In this document: positions 1 through 8,319 of the stretch, piece after piece
Layout: each line of letters starts with the position of its first letter
How positions within the stretch are numbered: position 1 is the first letter of the stretch
From: Vibrio metschnikovii CIP 69.14
GTDB taxonomy: Bacteria > Pseudomonadota > Gammaproteobacteria > Enterobacterales > Vibrionaceae
Length of the DNA stretch: 64,000 nt
NCBI RefSeq assembly: GCF_000176155.1
Contig: NZ_ACZO01000007.1
Span: 62,001-126,000, forward strand
Reading direction: 5' to 3'
Notes under the pieces: model-generated
Databases searched by the model: none
The model's input: only the letters and a program-made list of their open reading frames with translations
Told to the model about the DNA's origin: nothing
Made by a program: the position numbers and the translations under genes

Positions 1-1103
1 AACGCCATCACGCAGAGCTCATCTCGTGTTGGAGATTTTCGCGTGGTGACACGATGGAGATGATTAAGCTCACTATCGAGATCAGGACGCTTCACTTGCT
101 GAGCCCGTAGTAAGTAATTGTCCAGCTCGGCTTTCGTTGGCATTGCCGGAGCGCAACCATGGCGAGAAACCACTAACGCGCCACAAGCATTGGCATAAGC
201 ACACGCTTTTTCCCAACCTTCACCATTTAAGTAGCCACGCAATAAGCCCGACATAAAGGCATCGCCTGCTCCTAATACGTTCAACACATCCACTCGAACG
301 CCATAAACGGTGATTCCTTGATCAAGAGTTTCGGGAATAACATCCGTAAATACGGAGCAACCTAACGCCCCTCGTTTACACACCAACTCAGCCTGAGAAA
401 CTTCACGAACGGCTTTTAACGCTTGAATGGTATCAGTTGAACCGCCGCAGATATGAAACTCTTCTTCAGTCCCGACTATCACGTCAAAAAGACCTAATAC
501 CTCTTGCAGTTGATCGGTAACTTTTTCTGATTCAATAAAACGAGTTTCACCATCGCCTAAAGAGGTGAGCCCCCATAACACCGGTCGGTAATCAATATCT
601 AAGGCAGTTTTAACACCATTGCGACGAGCATATTTCAATGCCGTCAACACCGCTTCTCGTGTTTTAGGGTGAGAAAGATGCGTTCCGGTGATTGCCAAAC
701 AACGTGCAGAGGCAATGTACTCTTCACTGAAATCTTCCTTGCTGATCGCCATATCAGCACAGTTTTCACGATAGAAAATCAGTGGGAAGGTTTCTTCATC
801 TTTAATACCGAGGATCACAAGCCCGGTTAGCCGATCTTTATCTGTCAGTAAATGGCTGGTGTCACAGCCAACTCGTTGTAACTCTTCACGTAAAAAGCGG
901 CCCATATGTTCATCACCAACACGTGCCAGCATGGAGGATTTTAGCCCTTGTACTGCGGTACCATAAGCCACGTTACCCGATGAGCCACCCAAATATTTAC
1001 TAAAAGAGCTCATATCTTCTAAGCGGGCACCGATTTGCTGTCCATAGAGATCAACCGCAATTCGTCCCATGCAAATCACATCTAAATTCTTTTCTGTACT
1101 CAC
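1..1103 (-). CDS. iolC: 5-dehydro-2-deoxygluconokinase fused to DUF2090 (IolC), C-terminus off window
   Basis: Phosphorylates 5-dehydro-2-deoxy-D-gluconate in cytosolic myo-inositol breakdown. I translated this frame by hand. It starts at a GTG behind a TAAGGAG-type ribosome site and reads MSTEKNLDVICMGRIAVDLY, then the PfkB-family glycine-rich GGSSGNVAYG near residue 40 and the catalytic GAGDAF motif near residue 280. The last visible residues (HRVTTRKS...ELCVMA) pass the usual end of a PfkB kinase and resemble the start of DUF2090, the aldolase-like domain fused to IolC in many proteobacteria. The protein is therefore probably a kinase-aldolase fusion of which about 367 residues are in view. 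It lies downstream of iolD on the same strand, but a terminator hairpin separates them and it has its own upstream motif at 1217-1232. The kinase call is secure; the fusion is inferred from a short stretch. Confidence 0.93.
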   Translation of the reverse strand, partial: MSTEKNLDVICMGRIAVDLYGQQIGARLEDMSSFSKYLGGSSGNVAYGTAVQGLKSSMLARVGDEHMGRFLREELQRVGCDTSHLLTDKDRLTGLVILGIKDEETFPLIFYRENCADMAISKEDFSEEYIASARCLAITGTHLSHPKTREAVLTALKYARRNGVKTALDIDYRPVLWGLTSLGDGETRFIESEKVTDQLQEVLGLFDVIVGTEEEFHICGGSTDTIQALKAVREVSQAELVCKRGALGCSVFTDVIPETLDQGITVYGVRVDVLNVLGAGDAFMSGLLRGYLNGEGWEKACAYANACGALVVSRHGCAPAMPTKAELDNYLLRAQQVKRPDLDSELNHLHRVTTRKSPTRDELCVMA

Positions 1104-1216
1104 CGTTCGCTCCTTAAGTACCTCTGTGCTAAACAAGTCCTCTTTTCCCTTAAGGGGATAGACCGTTCTTGCCGTGTTACACTCTATTGCACAATCATTT
1201 CACAACACCATTTATA

Positions 1217-1232
1217 CGGAATATTTATTTCA
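1217..1232. promoter_or_regulatory. Candidate IolR operator upstream of iolC
   Basis: CGGAATATTTATTTCA matches 10 of the 12 defined positions of TGAAAT-N4-ATTTCA, a motif that recurs in front of iolD, iolB and iolG. A weaker copy (TGGAATTTTTATTTAT) lies near 1278. The 1104-1455 gap otherwise holds AT-rich promoter sequence and the iolD terminator. That IolR binds here is inferred from recurrence. Confidence 0.5.
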
Positions 1233-1399
1233 TTTTCAATAAAAAATTACCGTAATATTTCATTATGTGATCGTGATGGAATTTTTATTTATAAATATTA
1301 AAAAATAGAATAAATACTTCAAGAGAAAAAAGAACTAATAAAACAATGGGATAGAAAGATTTAAATTTAGACGGGAGTCAAAACAGAAAAATGGAAGTG

Positions 1400-1426
1400 A
1401 AAAAGCCCACCACATTTCGTGGTGGG
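1400..1426 (-). terminator. Rho-independent terminator after iolD
   Basis: A perfect 8-bp stem (CCCACCAC/GTGGTGGG, 1406-1426) with a 5-nt loop. On the minus strand it is followed by a C then a T run, as expected for the end of the iolD transcript. Confidence 0.8.
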
Positions 1427-1455
1427 AAATCGGGGGGTGGTTTCGTATTATCCGT

Positions 1456-3387
1456 TTAATACTGACGGGCTGTCGTTAATACTTGCTTAATGTCATTCGC
1501 GGCTTGCTCAATCTCTGGTTTATCGGCCACTTGAGCAGTACCACAGCGCCACCAAGCTTCATAACCATGGGTCATGGTTTTGGGTAACACTTTGATATCA
1601 ATCAGGGTCGATACCGTCTGTTTTTTTGCCTCTTCAAGCGCACTGATCAGTTGCTCTTCGTTGTAAACTCGATAGGCTCGACATCCATAACTTTCGGCGT
1701 TCATAGCAAAATCCACCGGAACTAGTGGCCCGGTCAACGTGTTTGTTTTCGGATCTCGAAAGCGGTTTTCCGTTCCAAAACTCCCCATCCCTTGGCTCAT
1801 TTGTAAATTATTGATACACCCAAAAGCGGCATTATCAAACAAAATTACGTTGATCTTCACCCCTTCTTGAATAGAGGTTTGTAATTCAGAATGCAGCATC
1901 ATGTAAGAGCCATCACCTAATAAGGTATAAACGGGTTGATCAGGACAAGCGATCTTCGCCCCCACGGCAGCCCCAATTTCATATCCCATACAGGAGAAAC
2001 CATACTCCATATGGTAGGTATCAGGTACTTTCGGTTGCCATAGCCGTTGTAAATCACCCGGTAACGAACCTGCGGCCCCGACCACAATCGCATCATCTTC
2101 TAAGTGTTGATCCAACAAACCTAAAACACGGGTTTGCGTTAACTCAGTATTGAGAGCGTCTCGATACTCACGCAATTCATCATCAAAATGCCCTTCCACC
2201 TCCGGTTGGTATTCTTGCCCTATTTGTGTAGCAAACAAACGCGCGACTTCTTCTCGCCACAGTGATTTCGCTTGCTTGATCTCATTGTGATAACCACTGG
2301 TGTAGCCAGCCTGAATTAAGTGGCTTGCCATCGCCCCAAGGGCTGATTTTGCATCCGCGACCACCGCAGTAGCATCAAGCTTACAGGCATCAAATTCCGA
2401 CACATTGATGGTTAAAAAATCGACGTCTGGATGTTGAAATAATGATTTAGAAGCCGTGGTAAAATCGGTAAATCGGGTACCTACTCCAATCACCAAGTCG
2501 GCTTCTTTCGCAATGAGGTTAGCAGCCAAACCGCCCGTGGTACCAATGCCTCCTAAATTAAGGGCATGATCACACACAATGGCGCTTTTTCCTGCCTGTG
2601 TTTCACCAAAAGGAATATGGAAGGTTTCGGCAAATTGACGAAATGCTTCGTGAGCTTCTGAATATCGAACCCCACCGCCACAGATAAGTAGTGGTTTTTT
2701 CTTCGTCATGATTAAGCGAACCGCCTCATCGATCATGGCGTCAGTCGCAGGTCGGCGATCAATACGATGTACTCTTTTTTTAAAGAAATATTCTGGGAAA
2801 TCATACGCTTCCCCTTGTACATCTTGGGGTAAACAGATGGTGACGGCTCCTGTATCAGCAGGGTCGGTCAAAACGCGCATGGCATGAATCATCGCAGACA
2901 TCAATTGCTCAGGGCGATTGATACGATCCCAATAACGAGAAACGGGTTTAAAGCAATCATTGGTGCTGATTGAAGCATCATAATATTGCTCAACTTGTTG
3001 AAGCACCGGATCTGGTTGCCGACAAGCAAAAATGTCACCCGGTAAGAAGAGTACAGGAATTCGGTTTGCGGTTGCCGTTGCTGCCGCGGTGATCATATTG
3101 GCAGCACCGGGGCCAACGGATGAAGTCACGGCATAAATTTTCTTGCGTTTATGCTGTTTAGCAAACCCCATTGCAATATGCGCCATTCCTTGTTCATTAC
3201 ACCCTTGGTGAACAATCAAATCTCCTGAATCTTGTTCTAACGCTTGCCCAAGCCCTACTACATTGCCATGACCAAAAATCGTTAGTACACCATGAATAAA
3301 CTTATGCTGCTGACCATCAAACTCAACGTATTGTTGGTTCATAAATTTGACCAGCGCCTGCGCTGTTGTCATTCTTATTGTCTTCAT
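1456..3387 (-). CDS. iolD: 3D-(3,5/4)-trihydroxycyclohexane-1,2-dione hydrolase (IolD)
   Basis: Thiamine-diphosphate enzyme that opens the ring of the trione intermediate in myo-inositol catabolism. The 643-residue product has the acetolactate-synthase-like layout: an N-terminal TPP/pyrimidine domain, a central domain, and a C-terminal TPP domain with the GDG...N cofactor motif ([13 protein letters not shown] then FDN near the C-terminal third). The frame stays open 39 codons further upstream, but I start at [15 protein letters not shown] because IolD proteins begin this way and because the longer start would lie inside the TGAAAT-N4-ATTTCA operator at 3488-3503. A GTG one codon upstream is an alternative. 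The gene diverges from iolB across 366 bases and ends at a clear terminator. Confidence 0.96.
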   Translation of the reverse strand: MKTIRMTTAQALVKFMNQQYVEFDGQQHKFIHGVLTIFGHGNVVGLGQALEQDSGDLIVHQGCNEQGMAHIAMGFAKQHKRKKIYAVTSSVGPGAANMITAAATATANRIPVLFLPGDIFACRQPDPVLQQVEQYYDASISTNDCFKPVSRYWDRINRPEQLMSAMIHAMRVLTDPADTGAVTICLPQDVQGEAYDFPEYFFKKRVHRIDRRPATDAMIDEAVRLIMTKKKPLLICGGGVRYSEAHEAFRQFAETFHIPFGETQAGKSAIVCDHALNLGGIGTTGGLAANLIAKEADLVIGVGTRFTDFTTASKSLFQHPDVDFLTINVSEFDACKLDATAVVADAKSALGAMASHLIQAGYTSGYHNEIKQAKSLWREEVARLFATQIGQEYQPEVEGHFDDELREYRDALNTELTQTRVLGLLDQHLEDDAIVVGAAGSLPGDLQRLWQPKVPDTYHMEYGFSCMGYEIGAAVGAKIACPDQPVYTLLGDGSYMMLHSELQTSIQEGVKINVILFDNAAFGCINNLQMSQGMGSFGTENRFRDPKTNTLTGPLVPVDFAMNAESYGCRAYRVYNEEQLISALEEAKKQTVSTLIDIKVLPKTMTHGYEAWWRCGTAQVADKPEIEQAANDIKQVLTTARQY

Positions 3388-3487
3388 CACCCGATCATCT
3401 CCAAAATTCGCTAAGAGAAGCATTGATACTGTTCCATCACTGTTCTCGTGACTTACCGCAATCCTGTTATTTCTTGAAATCACTATA

Positions 3488-3503
3488 TGAAATATAAATT
3501 TCA
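3488..3503. promoter_or_regulatory. Candidate IolR operator, iolD side
   Basis: TGAAATATAAATTTCA is a 12/12 match to TGAAAT-N4-ATTTCA. It lies about 100 bp upstream of the chosen iolD start in the 3388-3753 divergent iolD/iolB promoter region. Binding by the nearby RpiR-type IolR is inferred. Confidence 0.55.
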
Positions 3504-3615
3504 TTTCAATTTATATTTGGAATAAATTTGACTTTTGTGATCGGAGTACAATTGTCAAAATTAAACGTAAATTTCTTAATGTCGCCGAGTTTTTCTCATG
3601 AACTCACCTTGAAAT

Positions 3616-3631
3616 TGAAACATTTATTTCA
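3616..3631. promoter_or_regulatory. Candidate IolR operator, iolB side
   Basis: TGAAACATTTATTTCA matches 11 of the 12 defined positions of the motif and lies about 120 bp upstream of iolB. With the 3488 site, each arm of the divergent promoter region has its own copy. The rest of the 3388-3753 gap is AT-rich with no ORF I would support. Confidence 0.52.
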
Positions 3632-3753
3632 TAACATGAATAATTGAAAACTTAAACTCATTTCAACCAGAAGCAAGTCATGAAGAACAAACCACACCTA
3701 GATAACGTGAATACGCTGGGGAAATGGGCTTGCTAACCACTGAGGAACATCGC

Positions 3754-4578
3754 ATGTCTACACTATTATCAAAGTATAAAGCGCCAGATAAAATAGGGTG
3801 TACGCAAAAAATAACCCCTGAGAATGTAGGCTGGGAATATGTCGGATTTGAAGTTTATGAATTGAAAACAGGGCAAAAACTGGTTCTACCTGCATCAAGT
3901 AATGAACTTTGCTTAGTTCTGGTCGCGGGCAAAGCAAGCATAAGAACAGAAACAGCGATTTTTGAAAACATCGGCGAGCGGATGAACCCTTTTGAACGAA
4001 AAAAACCATACGCTGTTTATGTTTCCGCTCAGGAAGGTTGTGAGGTTGAAGCATTAACGCCACTAGAATTGGCCGTCTGTAAAGCACCGGGTAAAGGAAC
4101 CTATGCCACTCGGTTAATTACACCAAAAGATATCCAAGCTGAAGCACGAGGCCAAGGTAATAACCGACGCTATGTACATAACATATTACCTGATGATGTA
4201 CCCGCAGATAGCTTATTGGTCGTGGAAGTCTTTACTGATGAAGGTTGCACTAGTTCCTATCCAAGCCATAAGCACGATCAATCTAACGAACCTCATGAAA
4301 CGTATTTAGAAGAAACTTACTACCATCGCCTTAACCCTAGCCAAGGTTTCTGCTTGCAGCGTGTTTATACCGATGATCGATCTTTAGATGAATCGATGGC
4401 GGTTTATGATAAAGATGTGGTCAAAGCACCAAAAGGTTATCACCCTGTAGCGACCATTGCCGGTTACGATAACTATTACTTAAATGTCATGGCTGGCCCT
4501 TCAAGAAAATGGTGCTTCACTTGGGAGCCAGACCATGAATGGGTCAATGGTCCGGTTTATAAGGCCAAACATGCTTAG
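3754..4578 (+). CDS. iolB: 5-deoxy-glucuronate isomerase (IolB)
   Basis: Isomerises 5-deoxy-D-glucuronate to 5-dehydro-2-deoxy-D-gluconate, the step between IolD and IolC. The product is 274 residues of the double-cupin KduI/IolB type. The metal-site region is recognisable around SYPSHKHDQ and the glutamate-rich ETYLEETYYHR, followed by the conserved C-terminal LNVMAGPSR and W.F.W.PDH. An in-frame ATG lies 30 bases upstream, but I start at MSTLLSKYKAPD because TGAGGAAC sits 8 bases before it and IolB proteins start there. It is transcribed away from iolD and ends just before a bidirectional terminator shared with iolR. Confidence 0.96.
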   Translation: MSTLLSKYKAPDKIGCTQKITPENVGWEYVGFEVYELKTGQKLVLPASSNELCLVLVAGKASIRTETAIFENIGERMNPFERKKPYAVYVSAQEGCEVEALTPLELAVCKAPGKGTYATRLITPKDIQAEARGQGNNRRYVHNILPDDVPADSLLVVEVFTDEGCTSSYPSHKHDQSNEPHETYLEETYYHRLNPSQGFCLQRVYTDDRSLDESMAVYDKDVVKAPKGYHPVATIAGYDNYYLNVMAGPSRKWCFTWEPDHEWVNGPVYKAKHA

Positions 4579-4601
4579 TTGGGTATTTTGATTGTTATAT
4601 A

Positions 4602-4632
4602 AAAACGTCAGCACTGATTGCTGACGTTTTTT
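4602..4632. terminator. Bidirectional terminator between iolB and iolR
   Basis: A perfect 12-bp stem (AAAACGTCAGCA/TGCTGACGTTTT) with a 5-nt loop and A/T tracts on both sides, placed between the converging ends of iolB and iolR. Confidence 0.9.
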
Positions 4633-4654
4633 ATGCTAAGGATAAATCCGCTAC

Positions 4655-5491
4655 TTACTCTTTGTTTGCAGAATCATGAAAAGCGAGCGATACAGCAAGA
4701 GTTTGAGCTAAACACAAGGAAGCGGCTTGAGAGCGAAATGCATCCACCTTTGCTTCTTTCACCACAAAACAGACATCACTCGATGAGGCTAATGGGCTAA
4801 TTTGACTATCGGTAATGATAATTTGCTGAATCGCAGAACCGACTAATGATTCACTGATTGCAGTCGTTTCTTTTGCATAGGGTGAGAAGCTAATCACAAT
4901 CAATACATCATTTTCTTCAATGGTACTCATCTGCTCTTTAAACATGCCCCCCAATCCATCAATGAGGAAAGCACGCTTGTTTAAGTGGCGCAATGCATAA
5001 ACAAGATACGATGAAACAGAAAATGAACGACCTAAACCCACCACATAGATATTCTTTGCCTGAGCGAGAATCTCAACCGCGCTATCCAAATATTCAACCG
5101 GGGTTTGCGCCGCTAACTGATGCATAGCATTGCTATTTGCTCGTGCAAACTCTTGTAGAATATCCATCGGGCGTTCTGGTGGCGTGGTATCCCCTTCCAT
5201 TTCTTTCAATAACCGAACACGATCCGTATAACTGGACGTCTCTTCTAATAAATTACTGCGAAATAGTTGTTTCATTTCATTAAAGCCACTGTAACCAAAC
5301 GCATTGGCAAAGCGGATCAAGGTTGACGGTGGAACATTCGCTTGCTCAGCAATGGCGGAAACCGTTTCAAAAGCGACACTGTTTTTATTATCTAAAACAT
5401 AAGCAGCCACTTGTTGCAATCTTTTGCTGAGTTCACCATAACGAGTACGGATTTGATCTTCTAATTCACTTAAGGTTGTTGCCGATAACAT
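4655..5491 (-). CDS. iolR: RpiR-family transcriptional regulator of inositol genes (IolR type)
   Basis: A 278-residue regulator with an N-terminal RpiR helix-turn-helix (about residues 35-65, AEQANVPPSTLIRFANAFG) and a C-terminal SIS sugar-phosphate-binding domain (about 125-260, containing YVVGLGRS and VLIVISFSPY). Start supported by TGGAGTGTTGGA before ATG. In Salmonella and other proteobacteria an RpiR-type IolR represses the iol genes and is released by an inositol intermediate. Its place between iolB and the other iol genes supports the same role. The TGAAAT-N4-ATTTCA sites in this cluster are the natural candidate operators. Its own promoter has only a weak match near 5544, so autoregulation is unclear. 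Confidence 0.88.
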   Translation of the reverse strand: MLSATTLSELEDQIRTRYGELSKRLQQVAAYVLDNKNSVAFETVSAIAEQANVPPSTLIRFANAFGYSGFNEMKQLFRSNLLEETSSYTDRVRLLKEMEGDTTPPERPMDILQEFARANSNAMHQLAAQTPVEYLDSAVEILAQAKNIYVVGLGRSFSVSSYLVYALRHLNKRAFLIDGLGGMFKEQMSTIEENDVLIVISFSPYAKETTAISESLVGSAIQQIIITDSQISPLASSSDVCFVVKEAKVDAFRSQAASLCLAQTLAVSLAFHDSANKE

Positions 5492-5646
5492 TCCAACACT
5501 CCATCATCTCTTTTAGACAATCTTATTCAAAATAAAACAACAATGAAATTTTTTTTCTGTTTTTATACGAATAAAGTAAAAAATTTAGACCAAACACGAT
5601 TTTGTAGCGTTCATTTTTCAAGAGAGCTGACAGCAATATGCATTCA

Positions 5647-6360
5647 TCATAATGAACGCAATACCAAAGGTCCCAAACACGGTGTTTGATCTTCACAAAT
5701 TTCCTCGACCAACGCCAGAAACAACTCGCCAGTAGCCACTACATCGGCAAAAGCATTATGCGCGAGATAAGGAGGCAACCCTTTCTGTTCTCGAATATGA
5801 GCCAATCGTAAATCAGGATACATTATCCCTCGATACTTAATAAGCGAGCGTTCTAATCGCATCGTATCTAAAAAGATCAGGGGTAAAGGGAGTGAATCTT
5901 CTAGCGATAGCAACTGACGTAAAAACTGCTTCTCAATTTCAGCACCATGAGCAATCACCACTTTCCCGCTTAAACTTTCGACCAAACATTCAATCAGCTC
6001 ATGACGTGAAATGCCTCCGAGCAATGTTTCCGGTACGATATGGTTAACGACCGCTGTTTCTGCCTCAATACAGTGCTCAGACTCAACATAATAATGCTGA
6101 GCCGTGGCAAGAGACATCACCGGGTAATGAATGTTGATCATCCCTACCGATAAAATTTCATCTTGCCTTGGATTGAGCCCTGAGGTTTCAAAGTCTAACA
6201 CCACACACTTTAACTGCGATAACGGGGTATTAGGATCAGGGTACGGTTTCTTAAAAAGTGGCAGGCCATGAGACGGAATTCGAGATCGCGCCAAAGCATG
6301 ACATCGTAACTTATCACTATTGCTGAGCGGGTGTTGACGACGAAACCAATGCTTTATCAC
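5647..6360 (-). CDS. DnaQ-like DEDDh 3'-5' exonuclease
   Basis: A 237-residue exonuclease of the DnaQ/polymerase III epsilon superfamily. The DEDDh residues are visible as Exo I VLDFETSGL, Exo II IAHGAEIEKQFL and Exo III with HNAFADVVATGEL. It begins at a GTG that overlaps the stop of the upstream gene (GTGA), with GGAGG about 9 bases before it, so it is translationally coupled to the cNMP/CBS/DUF294 protein. That pairing is common in gammaproteobacteria, where the two often follow acetate-type SSS symporters. The substrate is unknown; DNA repair or nucleotide turnover are possible. Confidence 0.88.
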   Translation of the reverse strand: MIKHWFRRQHPLSNSDKLRCHALARSRIPSHGLPLFKKPYPDPNTPLSQLKCVVLDFETSGLNPRQDEILSVGMINIHYPVMSLATAQHYYVESEHCIEAETAVVNHIVPETLLGGISRHELIECLVESLSGKVVIAHGAEIEKQFLRQLLSLEDSLPLPLIFLDTMRLERSLIKYRGIMYPDLRLAHIREQKGLPPYLAHNAFADVVATGELFLALVEEICEDQTPCLGPLVLRSL

Positions 6361-8216
6361 CGTAAGCGCCCTCCTGCATGATACCGTTGTTTCGCCGCCT
6401 CTTGATAACGAGCAATAATTCGAAATGCATCTTTAAGATGGCTACGTTCAAATGCCGTCAACTCACCCGGCGCTACCTGATTATTCAGGGGTTGCCCGTG
6501 TTGTACTTGTTCACCTTGATGGTGAAAGCGAACTTGATTGATAAAGTTCAACGCTTCTTGTAGCTCTTGCTTGCTGCCATGGCTGATCACCCCAAGTTTT
6601 GCCGCACACGCTAATCTTTTGTGCGTTTCCGGTGCAAAACACCCTGCATTTAAGGCATAAATTCGCGCTAACTCAATAAGTAAATTCACCGCTTGCTGTT
6701 TAATATTAAGCACTTGGCGATTATCCCCATCTTTGGTTAACACAAATTGACGAAACAGGCCTAGTGGCGGACTAACACGCAAAGAGTTTGCCACCATAAT
6801 AGAAAGAAAGCGCTGGTTTCCTCGGACACAAGTCAGCAAGGTTTGGTTAAGTGCCTCAACCAAAGGTTTTGCTCCGTATAAAAAACGCATGTCCAGAAAT
6901 ACGCTGATATCGAGCAATGACTGAGGTTCAGGCAATACCACCCATTGCCTGAAGTTTTTTTGCCATTGCTCTAAAGAGACACACCAGCGAGCCTGATTCG
7001 CCATCATTTCTCCTGGGCAAAATGGATAACCACAGGCATCAAGCCCATGGCAAACAAACTGTGCTAATTTGTGAAAATAAGCTTGCTCATCATGGTTGGC
7101 TTCTCTGGCCAATATGATGCCGTTATCTTGATCGGAATTTAAATGCATCTCTTGGCGAGCCTGAGATCCGGCGGCAAACCAAGCATATTCCATCGGAGGT
7201 GGGCCAAATTCACGCTCAGCCAATTGCAGTAGCCGTTTATTAAAGGCATCGGCGATCAAGGTCATCATCTGCTGGATAATGGTGGGGGCAACACTGGCAG
7301 AGAGTAATGCATCAAATACAGCTTGTCGTTGAGGAACCAGACTCACTAGCTCAATCAAAGACTCCTGCCGGTAAATTCGGCTGATCAGAAACACCGCATG
7401 AACATGGCTTTTTTCTGTCAAACTGGTGGCGGTTAATACCCCGACAACCTGCTCCCCTTCCAACACTGGCAAGCTTCGTACATTGTGTAACATCATCATT
7501 TCCATCGCTTCAAGCAACAAAGCATCAGACTGAATGGTTTGAGGATGTTGAGTCATAATTTGACTGATGGGCGTATTTAACGTTAACCCTGCCGCAATGA
7601 CTCTTTTGGTCATATCTCTGTCAGTGACCACACCGACTAATTGATCATTATCCATCACTAACGCACTGGAACGGTGACTATTGACCATAATTTGTGCCGC
7701 TTCTTGTACCAGAGTATCGGTATGGACTTTTGCCACACTACGATTCATCACCTCTTTGACACGTTTTAAATAGAGCATTTCCTCACCGGCCCATTTCACA
7801 CTGGAATGAGCCAAACGCACCGATTCTTTGGAAGAGAAGTGATTTCTAACCGCGGGGTTATCTTGCATGAGCTGTAACAGAACCCTTTTCGGAATGCGAT
7901 ACAGTAACGTATTTTCTAACGCCACTAGCTGGTAATCACACTCACCCGTACGATACAACTGGCTAAAACCGAACAGATCACCATCTGCGAGTCGAGCCCG
8001 CAAGGTTCCATCCGCGTGGCATTGCTCTACCGCGCCTGTTCGCACAAGGTACAATCCCTGCCCGACAATATGCTCTCCAGCAAGCGGTTTGCCTTGCTTT
8101 AAATAGAGAATATCCACTGCCGCCGCTAGGGCTTCTTGCTCTTGTGTTCCTAATCGCTCAAAGGGATCAACCGAAGAGAGATAACTAACAATATTAGGTA
8201 AAAGTGAACGTTCCAT
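6357..8216 (-). CDS. Signalling protein: cNMP-binding, tandem CBS, DUF294 nucleotidyltransferase-like domains
   Basis: About 619 residues. In order: a cyclic-nucleotide-binding-like domain (about 10-140; GEHIVGQGLYLVRTGAVEQ), a CBS pair (about 155-275; MVNSHRSSALVMDNDQLVGVVTDRD and MMLHNVRSLPVLEGEQVVG), a DUF294 nucleotidyltransferase domain (about 300-440) with GSQARQEMHLNSDQD, matching the G-S...D-x-D core of the fold, and an alpha-helical C-terminal substrate-binding-like domain. Domain content suggests a sensor that couples nucleotide levels to a transferase; the reaction is unknown. Start chosen at ATG (MERSLLPN); a TTG seven codons upstream is possible. Translation is coupled to the exonuclease by a GTGA overlap. 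A hairpin separates it from the upstream symporter gene. Confidence 0.88.
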   Translation of the reverse strand: MERSLLPNIVSYLSSVDPFERLGTQEQEALAAAVDILYLKQGKPLAGEHIVGQGLYLVRTGAVEQCHADGTLRARLADGDLFGFSQLYRTGECDYQLVALENTLLYRIPKRVLLQLMQDNPAVRNHFSSKESVRLAHSSVKWAGEEMLYLKRVKEVMNRSVAKVHTDTLVQEAAQIMVNSHRSSALVMDNDQLVGVVTDRDMTKRVIAAGLTLNTPISQIMTQHPQTIQSDALLLEAMEMMMLHNVRSLPVLEGEQVVGVLTATSLTEKSHVHAVFLISRIYRQESLIELVSLVPQRQAVFDALLSASVAPTIIQQMMTLIADAFNKRLLQLAEREFGPPPMEYAWFAAGSQARQEMHLNSDQDNGIILAREANHDEQAYFHKLAQFVCHGLDACGYPFCPGEMMANQARWCVSLEQWQKNFRQWVVLPEPQSLLDISVFLDMRFLYGAKPLVEALNQTLLTCVRGNQRFLSIMVANSLRVSPPLGLFRQFVLTKDGDNRQVLNIKQQAVNLLIELARIYALNAGCFAPETHKRLACAAKLGVISHGSKQELQEALNFINQVRFHHQGEQVQHGQPLNNQVAPGELTAFERSHLKDAFRIIARYQEAAKQRYHAGGRLR

Positions 8217-8244
8217 CGCAGAGCCTATTTCTATCAATGAAAAT

Positions 8245-8274
8245 CGCTCAATCCTTTTGCGAAAAGATTGAGCG
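8245..8274 (-). terminator. Hairpin between symporter gene and DUF294 gene
   Basis: A 9-bp stem (CGCTCAATC/GATTGAGCG) extended by TTTT/AAAA pairing lies just after the symporter gene. The T tract that follows on the minus strand is short, so it may be a leaky terminator or a processing hairpin. Confidence 0.5.
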
Positions 8275-8319
8275 GTATACGTATTTCACTCTAGTAAGCG
8301 GCAAGGTAAAAACTTGTCA

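Noticed and set aside
3388..3504. 39-codon N-terminal extension of iolD
   Set aside because: It would begin inside a 12/12 operator, has no ribosome site and is absent from the usual IolD start ([10 protein letters not shown]).
3758..4087. 109-residue frame opposite iolB
   Set aside because: Shadow frame of a well-supported gene; cysteine- and leucine-rich without a start site.
5544..5559. TGAAATTTTTTTTCTG as an IolR operator before iolR
   Set aside because: The left arm matches but the right arm does not; a poly-T tract explains the similarity.
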